Below the pieces are notes generated by a model. It searched no databases. It was not told the DNA's origin and worked only from the letters and a program-made list of their open reading frames with translations. A stretch of DNA of 64,000 bases from Vanessa cardui. Its lineage: Eukaryota > Arthropoda > Insecta > Lepidoptera > Nymphalidae. The position numbers and the translations under genes are program-made. Positions 24,851-61,300 of the stretch are shown piece after piece (the stretch's first letter is position 1; every line of letters begins with the position of its first letter). The stretch covers positions 12,056,001 through 12,120,000 of the forward strand of contig NC_061137.1 in assembly GCF_905220365.1 (NCBI RefSeq), given 5' to 3'.

Positions 24851-47914
<23,064 letters not shown>

Positions 47915-48490
47915 GATCTATAGATCACGAATCGCTCACAATACACTAACTATGTCGACACATATCACTAAAATTTCATTTGAAACTGTTGAATGGCTTA
48001 GACAGTACGTTAACTGTATTGTCGTATTTCTTATGCAAATAACTAATACTTAAAAAAATATAAGGTTTTGTTTGAAATTGGTCGCTCCCAAAAAATGACA
48101 AATCGACCTAAAATCGAAAAATTTCGAAACTATTATAAAGTTCGACGGACACCATTACTAAAATAACCATAGAATAAAATTCTTTTATCAACCTCAGATT
48201 CAGCTGTAAGTTGATGGGAGAGTATTACTTTTATAGATTTTCGCGTGATGCGCAAACGCCGTCACGAATATCACAGTCAACGACGTACAATAAATTAAAT
48301 ATGCAATCACGAAACAACAGTGAAAGGAAAAAGGGTCAAGTTCGCCTGCCGCAATGACAGTGTATTTGTAAGGTGTAATAAAAAAAATACTAAAACGTGT
48401 GGCCGTGTCGAGCTCCTTACACTTATAGCCCATATACCTTGTGCACTGCACATACTGAGATACAGTTTTGAAATCACAGATCAATGATAA
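47915..48490. other. sequence upstream of the sdt start codon
   Basis: Probably 5' leader and flank on the minus strand. A minus-strand frame at 48484-48200 is open for 94 codons but matches nothing I recognise. No splice acceptor is required before the ATG. Confidence 0.3.
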
Positions 48491-48894
48491 AAGTTATTGG
48501 TTTTTCATAGCATATACTTAGTAGGCTTTGTGGTGACCATCCTTCCTATTACGAAAAATAAAAGAAATAATCGGCAACGGGATAGAATTCATACAAACAA
48601 TCTATATTTAAAAGAATTGCTTACATCAGCCTCTCGAAGCATTTGCCTGTATTATAAGACTAGTAAGTATATAACGAATTATTGTATTACAATAATGTTT
48701 GTATGCGATCGTATTCAGTGAATCATTCGTTTATCCGAATGAATTGAAGCTGCGTTGAAATCACAGCTGTTGGCATTGGCGTGAAAGTTGTGCCAGAGTA
48801 GCATCAATTTACATGGGTGATGCGCGTGTTGTATCGAATATTTGTTTACGAAATGTATTGCAAGGTATATTATTGGAGCTGACTACCATGCAGT

Positions 48895-49055
48895 AATTAG
48901 TATTATTGTATTCCGGTTTAAAAGATAAATGTTCTAATGTAACTACAGGCACAAGGGACATAACAACTTGGTTACAAAGGTAGCCCTTTGTCGTAAGGTT
49001 TTAAATTTTTTTAAGGCGCCAATTTATATGAACATAGTTGACCACTGGTCATGTC
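48895..49055 (-). repeat. rep-C, degenerate
   Basis: TATTCCGGTTTAAAAGATAA, GTAACTACAGGCACAAGGGA and GTTGACCACTGGTC. Confidence 0.55.
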
Positions 49056-49344
49056 GTCGACACGTTTGACATGAAATGGCGGGGATTGAAGAAAATGCAT
49101 TATTATTTATTTTTTACGCTTATTGCATTAACTAGTATTCCTTAGGGTCAATGATGTCCATGAATGCATTTTAATCGCTTATTTTTACGTTTCTTTAATT
49201 TTAAATTTAGGTAAAAACATCTATAAGACTTGTCACATTGTGAAAACAATGACCGGACTACTTAACAAAAAATTAAATGAAAAATCTCACTATAATAGTC
49301 TATTTATAATTTTTATTATTATTATTTAGATCATGTATTTGACT

Positions 49345-49470
49345 CAAAATCAAAGTATTGCTTATGAAAGTAGGCTTATAAAAGCACTTTTGAATCATCA
49401 TTTTACCGAGTTGAAAAAAATGTAAAGCAGTTCCAAAATAATCGACAAGATCAGTAGCTACTCTTCCACA
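49345..49470 (+). repeat. rep-D, degenerate
   Basis: AAAGTAGGCTTATAAAAGCA then CTTTTGAATCATCATTTTA. Confidence 0.55.
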
Positions 49471-49559
49471 ATTTTAATTACGTGGTTTAAACCTCATCTG
49501 AGCTAGCCAGTGGCGTTTTGGACATAACAAACTTGATGTATCCAATGTTTCGTTCTTTA

Positions 49560-49740
49560 TCCACTTGTTTGTTCGGTAGCGACGACCGGGTCAATCACGG
49601 AGTTTTACGACTTTGTCAATAATAAATGTTACGAACGGACTGGCTTCGTCGAACGCGTTACGTTATGTCTATTGCGATACGAATTGAAGATTGCGTCGCG
49701 GTACGCGGTTATACAGATGTAAATTACGTAAATAAAGGTA
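49560..49740. promoter_or_regulatory. CpG-rich patch, possible regulatory element
   Basis: About 20 CpGs in 180 bases within an AT-rich region (e.g. CGTCGAACGCGTTACG, GCGTCGCGGTACGCGG), about 1.7 kb upstream of the sdt ATG. It is not part of any repeat seen here. Confidence 0.3.
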
Positions 49741-50169
49741 AAATCATTATAATTCTACATAGCATGTGTTATCTTAATTACATATATTTATATCTAATAA
49801 AATTCATGTTAGTGTATCTATTTGAGATAAAAAAGAGTTCGAGTTGAAAGTTTGTTGGTATCCTGTAGAAATATAGTCTCATCCAAGTGCAAAATGACCA
49901 AAGAGCCAAATAAAATGATGCGCTGTCATTGGTCGTGAGCTTGAACAATCTATGGTAATCATTATAGAGTTTTGAACGTCGATGAAACTATTATCGGACT
50001 GTTAACTTTGGAAATAAAAAAGTGTGCATAAGTTGTTTTATAAATAAACATATATTAGACAAGAAATGTTGCATTGTATACAATATAGCTGAGCTATATA
50101 GAAACGCACGTGGCATATGTAATTTTAAGTAAATATTTGTTAATCTTCTTTCCTTCTTCGATTGAAATA

Positions 50170-50405
50170 CACAATACTGAAAAGCGTGGAGTTAATACCT
50201 GTTGACTTCCAAGCAGGATATATTACTTATTTAAATAATTGTAATAACTATAATGACTTGTATTTTTTAAATATTGAAAAAGAGTATCTACTGAGGTTCT
50301 CGGTAGAATCTTCTTTCCGAACCGGTGGTACTTCACTTAATTGTTAAATGACGATTCAAAAGTGCTTGTAAAAGCCTACTTGAATAAAGTTTATTTTGAT
50401 TTTGA
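50170..50405 (-). repeat. rep-D, near full length
   Basis: TGTTGACTTCCAAGCAGGAT, CCGAACCGGTGGTACTTCAC, AAGCCTACTTGAATAAAGTT. Confidence 0.8.
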
Positions 50406-51004
50406 TTTTATATATTGTTATATGGCGAAGATATTGTTTCATGTCGATGGCAAGTTACATAAGAAATAATATGTAAAGTATAAAAAAGCAAAATAAAAGA
50501 CACAATAGAATACGAAACACGTGGTTCAGACACAGAAATAATCAATTTTAACTTTCACTTAAACCCGTATTTAAGCGCTATTCGCATCTCCAATCAGATC
50601 TACGGCTGCAGTACAGCATCGGAGATAACACGTAGGAAATGGTCAGTGTTGTGAGAAAATCGTATAGAACCAGATTAACCAAATGTAAACATGCCCCAAG
50701 TACGACGTGAACTGGCGTACTTTACTGGAAATCGTACTATCGTGATCGTACTAAACGTGTACGAAACGCGTTTTACTGCATATAAAGAAGCAATAACTAC
50801 TTGAAATGTATAAAGTAACCATACAATCTTACAAAATAGGTACATAATAAAATAATAATAAATGCTATGTGTATACAATGTCGGCAATCCGGTCATCCAT
50901 AAATCATTCTATAATGATACAGCATAGTGATTGCTTCAACTTATTACCCTTTGATTTAAAACAAAAAAACGTAGTTTTCTATCTAACAACTCATATATTT
51001 CTAT

Positions 51005-51190
51005 ATAGATGATAAAAAAGCGTGAAGTTAACACCTGTTGACTTCCAAGCAGGATATATTAATTTAAATAATTGTATTAACTAACATGACTTTGTATTTT
51101 TTAAATGTTGAAAAAGAGTAGCTACAGAGTTTCTTGCCGGTTCTTCTCGGTAGAATCTACTTTCCGAACCGGTAGTAGCTTCACTATATC
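51005..51190 (-). repeat. rep-D copy
   Basis: TGTTGACTTCCAAGCAGGAT and CTTTCCGAACCGGTAGTAGC; breaks off after the latter. Confidence 0.75.
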
Positions 51191-51668
51191 TATTTCTTAA
51201 AAGCATATATATACATTCCACAAGATTGGTAAAATGCTGCAGAGACTTAAAGAACAAAAATAGAAACTTCAAGATATTTTATTATATGTCGACACGATTA
51301 TGCACTTATTCTATTTTTGCGTCCACATATATTTTTAGTGTTTGGAACATCGTACAATTATTCTATGAGAACAATATAGAAAGACAAGAGCATAATCGTG
51401 AAAAAAGAAAAGGAAATATTATCATCTCTCACTCTCACATCGCTCATTAAAATAGCTCAACATAAGTCGGTTTTTAACATAATGTACGTATATAAGGAGA
51501 GTATATTTTGATTTTGATTACCCCACCGACTTCATTCTGAGCCGAGGTGCGATCTCATAGGAGACAGACTCAGGACGAACTTTAAATTTAAATTCGAGAT
51601 TTTTCGATTCATAGATTTTTAGAGAATACGTGTAGTTTGTCGAGCAGCATAAATGCACATCGTGTATA

Positions 51669-51977
51669 CAACAACAACAACAACAACAACAGCCTGTAAA
51701 TTCCCACTGCTGGGCTAAAGGCCTCCTCTCCCTTTGAGGAGAAGGTTTGGAACATATTCCACCACGCTGTTCCAATGCGGGTTGGTGGAATACACATGTG
51801 GCAGAATTTCTATGAAATTTGTCACATGCAGGTTTCCTCACGATGTTTTCCTTCACCGCCGAGTACGAGATGAATTATAAAGACAAATTAAGCACATGAA
51901 TCAGCGGTGCTTGCCTGGGTTTGAACCCGCAATCATCGGTTAAGATGCACGCGTTCTAACCACTGGGCCATCTCGAC
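51669..51977 (-). repeat. SINE-B, full length
   Basis: (CAA)n tail, CAGCCTGTAAATTCCCACTG to CTAACCACTGGGCCATCTCG. High identity to 58018-58333 and 29101-29403. Confidence 0.92.
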
Positions 51978-52347
51978 TCTAGTGTATGTGTGATATACAT
52001 ACACATAGTGTTTGTGTGAGAATATCATTCGAAACACGGTGCTCAGGTTTAAAATGACGTAAAAACAAACATCGCGATATTAGACATATCCAGTGATAAG
52101 GGTAAGGTAACAACGTTCGCGCAAGGCTAAATCGAATTAATTCGATAAGCGAGTGAGGTTGCAACAGCGCTGCAGAGAAATATTGAAAATACGTGAAAAT
52201 CGGTTAAAGTGTGGCGTAAACCTAATAACGGACGATACGAGATACAAATTGATATTCGAGTTGATTATAAACCTTTTAAACTTTACCGATTTATAAATAT
52301 GAAATTCATTTTAAATGAAAACATAAATAGATATCTATGACGACCTA

Positions 52348-52575
52348 TGACAACCTCCGTGATCGAATAGTGTACACCTGTTTTCATGGGTACACTCCGA
52401 GGTCCCGGGTTCGATGAATCGTTGTAAAAAAAGTTCATCCATTTTCTATGTTGTCTTAGGTGTGGTTGTTGGTGCTACCGTTGAAACTTCTGATTTTGAA
52501 TGACACAAGTGATTTTGCTACTTACATTGGGATCAGAGTAATGTAGGTGATGTTGTCTAATATTTATTTATTTAT
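52348..52575 (+). repeat. SINE-A, diverged
   Basis: ACAACCTCCGTGATCGAATA, GTCCCGGGTTCGAT, ACATTGGGATCAGAGTAATG. Confidence 0.8.
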
Positions 52576-52579
52576 TTAT

Positions 52580-53960
52580 GTACGGACAATTTCATCTCGA
52601 TAGAAAAGTATATATAGCTAGTATATGTAGCTTATTATATGAGGACTGCTACCAATACATTTCCTTCATTATGTTGCAATAGCCAGAAATTCTATCTGCG
52701 AATGCTTACGTTACATAATAATCCTATGTTACGAATTTAATCTTTCGACACTCAGACGAAGAGTAAAGGACTTTTACGTATAGACCAAAATTGTGTTATT
52801 TGTTGATTGTATATAAGCTATGCAAATTCAACTATTTACATTTGACTTGTGTTTTGGCTGTGAGAAGAAAAACTCTTACAAATCGTCATATTATATTAAA
52901 AATGGAATGTAAAGCCATAGGTTCGATATAGAATCATTAAAAATTCAACTCAAATATTACCAGCATAAGAATCAAATTGCTTATTCCAAACTTTTAACAA
53001 CTCGTGTCTAATATATTTAATGTAACTTTTAATATAGCGAGTTGTATATAGCATCGCATTCGCGCGAAACAAAAATAAAACTAGAACGTTTGTATAACAA
53101 ACGAAATTAAATGTTAACAATTTAGTTTATTTTCTCGAAACTTAAACGTGTTACATCTCTCGCTTTTTCCCCTCACATTAACAAGATACACTCGTTGAAA
53201 TTTTAGAACGAACTCTTAAAAGGAAACGCCTGAAAACATCCGCGGAACAAAGGAAGAATAACTGATTTACCAAGTTTTAGGTACGTATAAAGAAGATGCG
53301 TCTAAAGGATCCAATGCCCAGGCTTGATGAACGGCACAGAATAGGAATGAATGAAGTTGGTGCGAACAGTTACTACACCTAAATAGCGTATATTTTAACC
53401 AACCAGCTTTGAACCGAACATACCAATAGAACATACCGATAGAACCTTAGAAGTCTGCTTGCAGACATTCTGAGTTGTTTAGGGTTTGCTAAAAGAAGAA
53501 TTAAAAATAACGTCGATTCAAAGTAGCATCACGCTTCGATACATACGAAAGATTTGAAGAGTACTGTATACAAAATTTATTATCATTATTATCTTATAAG
53601 TGATCAAGATCGCAGCTAGAAGTAACATAACATATAATACCTATGATTTCTTAAATGGCGCTTATCACCTTCTACATTCGTCTAAATATTAAACATTTAA
53701 ATATAGGACAAATAGTCCGCGTTAACACAAACTCAGGTTTAAAATAAACACTCACTTATTTCTCCTTAGTTTAACTGGAATGAATTTTCCGGATTAATTA
53801 ATGTACATTAGACAAGACTAACTTTTTAATTTCGAAACTACACTATTGTGTCGATTTAAAATTCCTATATTTACAAATTTATTTATAGATACAAATATAT
53901 TTGGATATAATAAATTGAAATACGACAACGTTACAAATTTAACAAATAAATATTTTCTAT
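52580..53960. other. no gene recognised
   Basis: AT-rich, no coding signal, no repeat recognised. Confidence 0.4.
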
Positions 53961-53969
53961 TTACTTGGT

Positions 53970-54245
53970 GACTATTGGCCTTCCCCGGCTTCGCGCGGGT
54001 TGACATAAGTTTTTTTTTATATTTATACCTCTTATTTATACATTTTTCCTGCATGTTTAACAATTGTTGTTCTATTTCAACTTATTTACCCAAAAATCCA
54101 AAATAAATGATATAACTAAACCTTCCTTAAGACTCCCTGTGTCTATTAATGAAAATCGCATGAAAATCCGTTCAGTAGTTTTGGAATTTATCACGAACAT
54201 TCAGCCAGGCAGACGCGGGCTTTATATTTTATATTTATAGGTACT
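53970..54245 (-). repeat. degenerate repeat with CCGGCTTCGCGCGGGT edge
   Basis: TTCCCCGGCTTCGCGCGGGT to GGCAGACGCGGGCTTTATAT, a layout shared by many decayed lepidopteran LINE 3' ends. Confidence 0.45.
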
Positions 54246-54959
54246 AGGTAGTGATATATTTCCACACTAAATAAAATCATAAACAATTAACTTTTCTAAG
54301 TGAATAAGTGTTTGTTATGATACAAATTATGTTAACCACCTATGAATTGCTGAATGGTATACTTATATGGGACACGTCATATACCTATATTGTAGTTGTT
54401 CTATATTTTTTGGATCGTTACTTTTTTTATTGTTCATTTTATTTTATTTTTTGTGTAAATGATAAATTATTAGTACTTAAGTTATTTTATTATTATTATT
54501 TTCACATTTTATTTTGTACCTAATTGTCATTTTGTCCCAAATAAAAGTGTTCTTTCTTTCTTAATTAGACTTTAATTTCAATTTTTTTATTTATTAATAA
54601 TTGACAATACCAATTTAATATCACTAGATTATAGTCTGTGCACGCTTATCTTGTAAGTGGTCGTTGCGGTTTTCCTGATAATTCATTTAGATTTCCCTGA
54701 CCAACGTGTCACGAAATTATAGACAACTTATAAAATATTCCATGGAAAATTTAATACCTATATTATATTATTAAATCGTAAGAATGTAATCCATAATATC
54801 CTTAATATTCATACTTTAATAATAAAGATATAAAAATATTTCTTAATGAAAAATCAGCTTAGTTTTTTTTTAATTTTTGTCATATTACATATTTCATAGA
54901 TATTTATAGATAGTTTTTTTTTTGTATTCTATCAAAGTACCTTATCATTATTGTTATGC

Positions 54960-55560
54960 GAGATATCGATAAACAAGAATGCGTTGTCGATAAAATTTAT
55001 CGATAAGCGAGATAAATATCAAACATCAAGTGAATATTGTATCAAAAAATTTAAATTAAATAACTTTATGAGTCATTTTTTAATTCGACAAATTTTGAAT
55101 AAGACTGTCATAGATAACAAATGGAAAAAATATGTTTACTTGTTATTCGAGAAGATTTTTAAAAATAAATCACTACTAAACGATGGTCCTATGTGACGTC
55201 ACACAAGCGAATTGTTTTCTAAATTGGAATGTTTCTCTGCCCAGATCATCTTTAAGAACTTTGTATGCGCTGCATAAATAATACATTTAATTACCGTTAA
55301 ATATTAAAGCGTATTCTAAACTACATTACTAATTACCTCATTATCGCCTTGATATCTTCGGCACAAGCAGAAATGTTTCAATCTATCGACTGACATGCAA
55401 CATTTCGATGTATCCAATAGATACGCGTTCAAGGTCTGAATAATTTTCGTCATTGTACACTATAGAATATATTTTTAAATTAAAAAATAAAAACGTTCAC
55501 TCATATTTTATCTGTCACTGGGATACGTCATAACGCGCGGGAGTTTTGGCGCGCTTGAGA
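54960..55560. promoter_or_regulatory. possible promoter/insulator cluster: two DRE, one CRE, one E2F-like site
   Basis: TATCGATA at 54964-54971 and 54998-55005, TGACGTCA at 55194-55201, and TTTTGGCGCGC at 55544-55554, about 7-7.6 kb upstream of the sdt ATG. Motif matches only. Confidence 0.3.
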
Positions 55561-56910
55561 TATTTTATAGGCCACACTCCATTTTTTTTTCTCTTTTTTT
55601 TTTTTTAAATTTAATCACTGCGTGCAGGCTGCCGGAGAGGTTTATAAACACTGTGTTATCAGAGGCTGGTTATCTCGATTCTCGAGTTTGTCACGGCAGA
55701 TATTGTTCAGTGATGGTGATAACCGCCTGTTTTCGCAGTGGGCGTATTTCGTACATTTGTTTCTTTTGTTAACATACAATATCTGCAACTCTACTGTTAT
55801 GAAAAATATGAATATTTTTATTCGATTATTAGTGACACATCAAGGTTATTTTCAACATTTATTCACATAGTCTCTTAAAAAATTATCAAATTAATTTAAT
55901 TAATAGTAAGTATTATAATGAAATATGAAATCAATAACGGAATCAGAGCTTAGGTACACGCTTGTAGAGGGAAATAATTTTCTAACATTCTATAATTTAT
56001 GGCCTAAGACGTATAATCTCGTATACGCGAGTCTAGATCTTCAAGGTCAAAAGTGAAAAAAATATTTTTTGGAAATACATAATTTTTTCAATGAACCATA
56101 TTTTTTTTACATTTGTCCTTAGACAAATTCATGATTACAGTTAATTAAGTTTGTTAACGCTCCTTACAGTATACTGAACTGGTAGAAATCCTCAGGTCAG
56201 GAAAAAGCGTTATGCTCCCTCTGGGCTACCGTTCCTTCTTTTGCTTCTTTCTATCTCTTTCTATTATATGAAACTTTGTATAATATTATTAAAACTTATT
56301 GTTCTTAGTTTTTTAATAACATGTTTCTTATTTCTCATTTAATTATTGTATGTGTTGTTTATTTTTGTAATACAAAATATAATATAGCGAACGTAATTTT
56401 AACTGCCGTACGTCATCTACCTTTTTTAACTTTAAATGTATAATAAAAATTATGAATAAATGTTTCCATACATATATATTTTATATGTTATGCGAATACT
56501 TAGTCAGCTATTTTCCGGGCACTTTAATACTGGCTGAAAAATTTAGGTTAAAATGCTATACACATTACTCTGTGACATTATCTTCTTCATCTCGTAACAT
56601 TCAATATGAAATATATTTCTGAATGCGAGCCATTTTTATGTTTTAACTTAATGGTTAAGGAACGAAATGGAAAACAGTCTGAACGCCACTCGAGTTTATC
56701 TAAAATACGTTCAACGAATTGAAATGTCAAGAGATAAATTTTAAACAAATTTCAATGAAATTAATGTTTAAATTTATCATAATACTGCGGTTTCGATGCT
56801 ACTTTCACGTGAAATTGCATTTTGGCGACGAAGTTTTACAACTAACATTATTATCGTTTGCAATGAATACAATGATTTACATTTGTTTACAAAAAGACTT
56901 AAAGTAAGTA
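55560..56910. other. no gene recognised
   Basis: A plus-strand 82-codon frame at 55622-55870 was considered and not supported. The rest is AT-rich. Confidence 0.35.
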
Positions 56911-56915
56911 CATTT

Positions 56916-57198
56916 CTCACCGCTGAGATAAGGCCTCCTCTTCCATTAAGGAGAGGGTTTGGAACATATTCCACCACGCTGTTCCAATTCGGGTTGGTAG
57001 AATGCACATGTGGCAGAATTACGATGAAATTATACACATGCAGGTTTCCTCACGATGTTTTCCTTCACCGCCGAGCACGAGATGAATTATAAACACAAAT
57101 TAAGCACATATACATACATATATAGTGGTGCTTGCCTGGGTTTGAACCCACAATCATCGGTTAAGATGCATGCGTTTTATCCACTGGGCCATCTCAGC
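56916..57198 (-). repeat. SINE-B copy
   Basis: CTCACCGCTGAGATAAGGCC to TATCCACTGGGCCATCTCAG. Confidence 0.85.
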
Positions 57199-58017
57199 TC
57201 TAACAAAAAGACTTAAGTATGTATAAATCAAAATTAAAAATAGATCCTTTGGAAGTCATGACCGCGGGGAATAATTACACGAATGTCATGACCCTCCTGT
57301 CACCAGCGGAGGCAATAGTGTTATAGTTTTAATAAAATATCTTATACAATTCTCATAGGTTAAAAATCAAATTAAAAAGTCGTGACAAAGTGAAGAAAAT
57401 GGTTAACTATATATGACAGTTCAAAATACACGCGTATCATGGGAGTTATTTTAAAGATACATGCAAGGCTTGCTTTATTGCCTCATTCAATTTGACTGTG
57501 TAGCCCGAGGTAGGTGGCAAATTTGCTTGATACCTTTTTAATCTAAAACATCAAATTTAAGTTCCAGATTTTTGCATAGTTAGTAATCTCATGGGCTTAG
57601 TCCGTAGTAGCTTAGGTCATATCCAATATAATAATTTTATAAACGAACGATGTATTTATATATTGTTCCATATTAAATTGTAGTTTTTTTTTAATTCCCA
57701 ATAATTTTTTTATTGAACACGAATATATATTTTTCACACATGACGGGCGTTACGTGCCTGGTACACATTTTTGTCGAAAACCTTCGCGCGTAAAAAAGAC
57801 AACTCAATTGGTTGAATAGTTGGTAATCGGGTACAACACGAACTAAGGCCAGCGATGACGTCATCTTATACATCATGATAATATGATGTCACTAAACATT
57901 TAACAAAATTCATTTGACTTAAACGATGGCAGCTTAAAACTTGAAATGAGAAAATGATTGATATTCAATTTCACTTATATTATAAATGGGTGGGTTATAT
58001 ATAGGATGCTTCAATAC

Positions 58018-58333
58018 AATAACAACAACAACAACAACAACAACAGCCTGTAAATTCCCACTGCTGAGCTAAAGGCCTCCTCTCCCTTTGAGGAGAAGGT
58101 TTGGAACATATTCCACCATGCTGTTCCAATGCGCGTTGGTGGAATACACATGTGGCAGAATTTCTATGAAATTTGTCACATGCAGGTTTCCTCACGATGT
58201 TTTCCTTCACCGCTGAGCACGAGATGAATTATAAAGACAAATTAAGCACATGAATCAGCGGTGCTTGCCTGGGTTTGTTCCCGTAATCATTGGTTAAGAT
58301 GCACGCGTTCTAACCACGCGGCCATTTCAACTC
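58018..58333 (-). repeat. SINE-B, full length
   Basis: (CAA)n tail, CAGCCTGTAAATTCCCACTG to ACCACGCGGCCATTTCAACT. GCTTCA on both flanks may be part of a target duplication. Confidence 0.9.
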
Positions 58334-58339
58334 GCTTCA

Positions 58340-61300
58340 TATAAACGAATTTCAAAAATTATATTAGGTACGCCTTGTTCTTAAATAAATATCAATTAAG
58401 TAGCATCTCTAGGTGTGTTCTGTTAAAAACAAGGCACACTTCAGTCGGTATTTATATCGCACCGGCCCCACTTAGGTCAACAGGTAAGACAGGTGTGAGA
58501 CATGGGTACATTTGTACCCTAGATAACCTAACGTAGACTCGCCTTGTAGGACTTAACGAGTTTGGCTTACAGCCATATGGTGTTCTGTTCTTGGAATTTC
58601 TATTTTATTTTTAAATTAAATGTTACCAGTTCAAAATTCAATAAAAACGTTGCCAGATTATTTTCGATAAGAAATATACGATGGTATAATTAATGTAATC
58701 AGCCTTGACTTTTGCACGTAATATTATATGTGTAACAACTCGATTAATCTAAATAACCGTGATTTAATGCAATGCAAAGGTCAAAGAACATAGTGCCAAT
58801 TACACTACTAACAGATATATTAAATAAGTATAACGTTCCATATTTTTATATCCTACTAAAAAGGTTACATAGTTATTTATTTCCTTTATGTAAATATCCT
58901 CTTTCAGCGTGAACTGTCTTTCCCAATTAAGGCGTATTTAGTTGCGTCAAAATATCCCAATTAAAATAAATTATATGACGTCACGAGAAATTCCAAAATG
59001 GCGACTGTGAGACAGCCATACTGTAAAAGTAATTTATACTTAGAGCACGTTTTTGTCAGATTATAAATATCTGTAGTCTTAAAATTCGCATCGCTTTCAG
59101 GTAGCCGAGTGAAATTCGTAGCATCCCTCGTAAATAAAGCCCTTAGTCACTGACCTAACTTTTTACGTTTAATGGTTATTGGACCAGTATTTGGGATACA
59201 CTTTTATTTATACTCGAAGGTCTGAAAGGGATAAAAGGTTTATGTACAGCTCGGAATAATTTACGATCCGAATCGAGTTTATGTTTACGTGTATTATTTT
59301 TGCCTGCTGGTCGGAGATTGTTTTGTGACTGTAACTGGGTTAGGATAAAATTGTTCTATCTGCTATCATTGGTGGAGTTTAAAATAATCGAAACGCTGGC
59401 TTATAAATGGACCACTTGATGCTTAGTTGTGATAACTGTATTGTATTGACACTGAAGTGATATTAAGCAAAGCTAAAGTCACTAAAGCGCGGCTGAGTGT
59501 TTTTATTAAGAGCGCGTATGTCAAGTTTCGTGTTGGAAACTTATTCATTTTTAGCGAAAACATCATTAAATATTTCTGATAATGATTTGGTCAGTCGAGA
59601 AATCTCGTAAAAACTTTTAATACAAAATAAACGCTAAAATAAAAAATATAAATGCTATTATAAACTGCTAGAAATTCAACAAAAAATCACGTCCAATCCT
59701 TTATAAAAATCAATTGAAAACTTTCATCACGGAATTAATCCAATTAACGGAGCCACGGGTGATACTCGATGTTTGAACTAAATTCACAAGTCAATTAACG
59801 GTTTACAAACCGTTTAAAACTCGAGGCTAGAACAAGATATTATACTTATAATATTGCCGCGAGTGAAATGTCTAAAAAACATCTTTGAAAGATTCGAAAG
59901 CGATGAGAATGTCCTCTACTAGAGAACCTGGTTTTTCAAATAACCTTCTATAAAGGGAATGACAGTTAATTCTATATGTCCAAGGTTGTGACGTAACCTA
60001 TCCTACCTTCCATCCTTTCGGATGTTTTAGTGTTAAATGTAACACAACGTAGTTACGGCTTATGCATTAGCTAAAACATGATTATAGAAGATAGCCCCAA
60101 GAAATATACGTATATTGCTCCTTATAAAACCAATGCACCATCAACCAATCGTCATCATGGTACTTATAACTTTTTCACTACTATCAAGGTACATTGTTAA
60201 AAAGTGTTGTTTACTAGTGGTAGAATATCTTCGAAATTGTGGTACCCAGTGGCCTCTGAATAGCCCCACCTCCGGCACTAACGATTAACCGTTAATTAAT
60301 ATAGACAGCAGTTATCATAATAGCTATCCAATCTATTTCTACTTAAGAAAATATATCATCGTTTATAATTAACAAATCAAACCATTAATTTATCTATGAC
60401 ACAGACAATTTAAAAAAAATTGGAAAAATAAATTAAAATGAAACGATTTAAAAAAAATCATTCGATTAATAAATATTTTATTCTGTATGAACGTTACCAC
60501 AGATAATTAACGATTCGAACCAATTTTATAAAACGAATTGTGGTTAAAAATCGATATTGCCGAATTAATAAAATTTTATCGTTGAATTCTAGTCATATCC
60601 GAGTGCCATGAGCCATTGACGAAGCACCACCGATAAATGTCAACAGCCCGATGTCGACCATTAAACGGCATAACACTATAAAATCTTTCGGTGAATCGCT
60701 GTACGTAATATAATTAGATAAATATAAATTTGATTTCAGTGATGGTAAATTTAGTTTGTGATACTGATGATAAAAATATGCAGATATTACGATGCACAAC
60801 CGAGGAGAATCGATCAATTATTAAAAAACAAATTAGGCTATTTGACTGGTTTTTAAAATCCATTTTATATTATTTAGTAGAGATTAAGGAACCCAGTAAA
60901 ATTTGTTTTTTTATTTCTAGTACATATTTGCTGAAAAATATCATATTAAAAATTCCATATTTAAATAACGCGCGAAAATGCTACATGGACAATATGGCGC
61001 TGCAATGGAGTCGGTGACGTCACTTTGCTGTATTTTAATCTGTGGTGCATATAGTAGAAAAGCAAGGTTTACAAGAAAGTGACTTCATCATAAGCCCGGC
61101 CAATCAGGAGCGTTTCGTGTCACGTGACAAACGTTTGAAAAAATGCATTTTTATTTATTGATTTTTGAATAAATTAAGTATTATTTTCAAGTTTCGTTAG
61201 TAAATAACCATTTTTAAACCCATAATATACACTGATTATAATAATACATAATTTATTTTTCGCATTGTCAAATAGCCTATTAGGAACTCCTATTTACGCA

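Noticed and set aside
48200..48484. 94-aa minus-strand frame upstream of the sdt start
   Set aside because: Hydrophobic but unrecognised, with no splice or start context linking it to sdt; could be chance in AT-rich DNA.
51518..51856. Frame beginning MKENIVRKPACDKFHRNSAT, also at 29225 and 58210
   Set aside because: The same frame recurs because it lies in SINE-B; it is not a gene.
55622..55870. 82-aa plus-strand frame next to the E2F-like site
   Set aside because: No family resemblance, ends in low-complexity codons, no splice structure.
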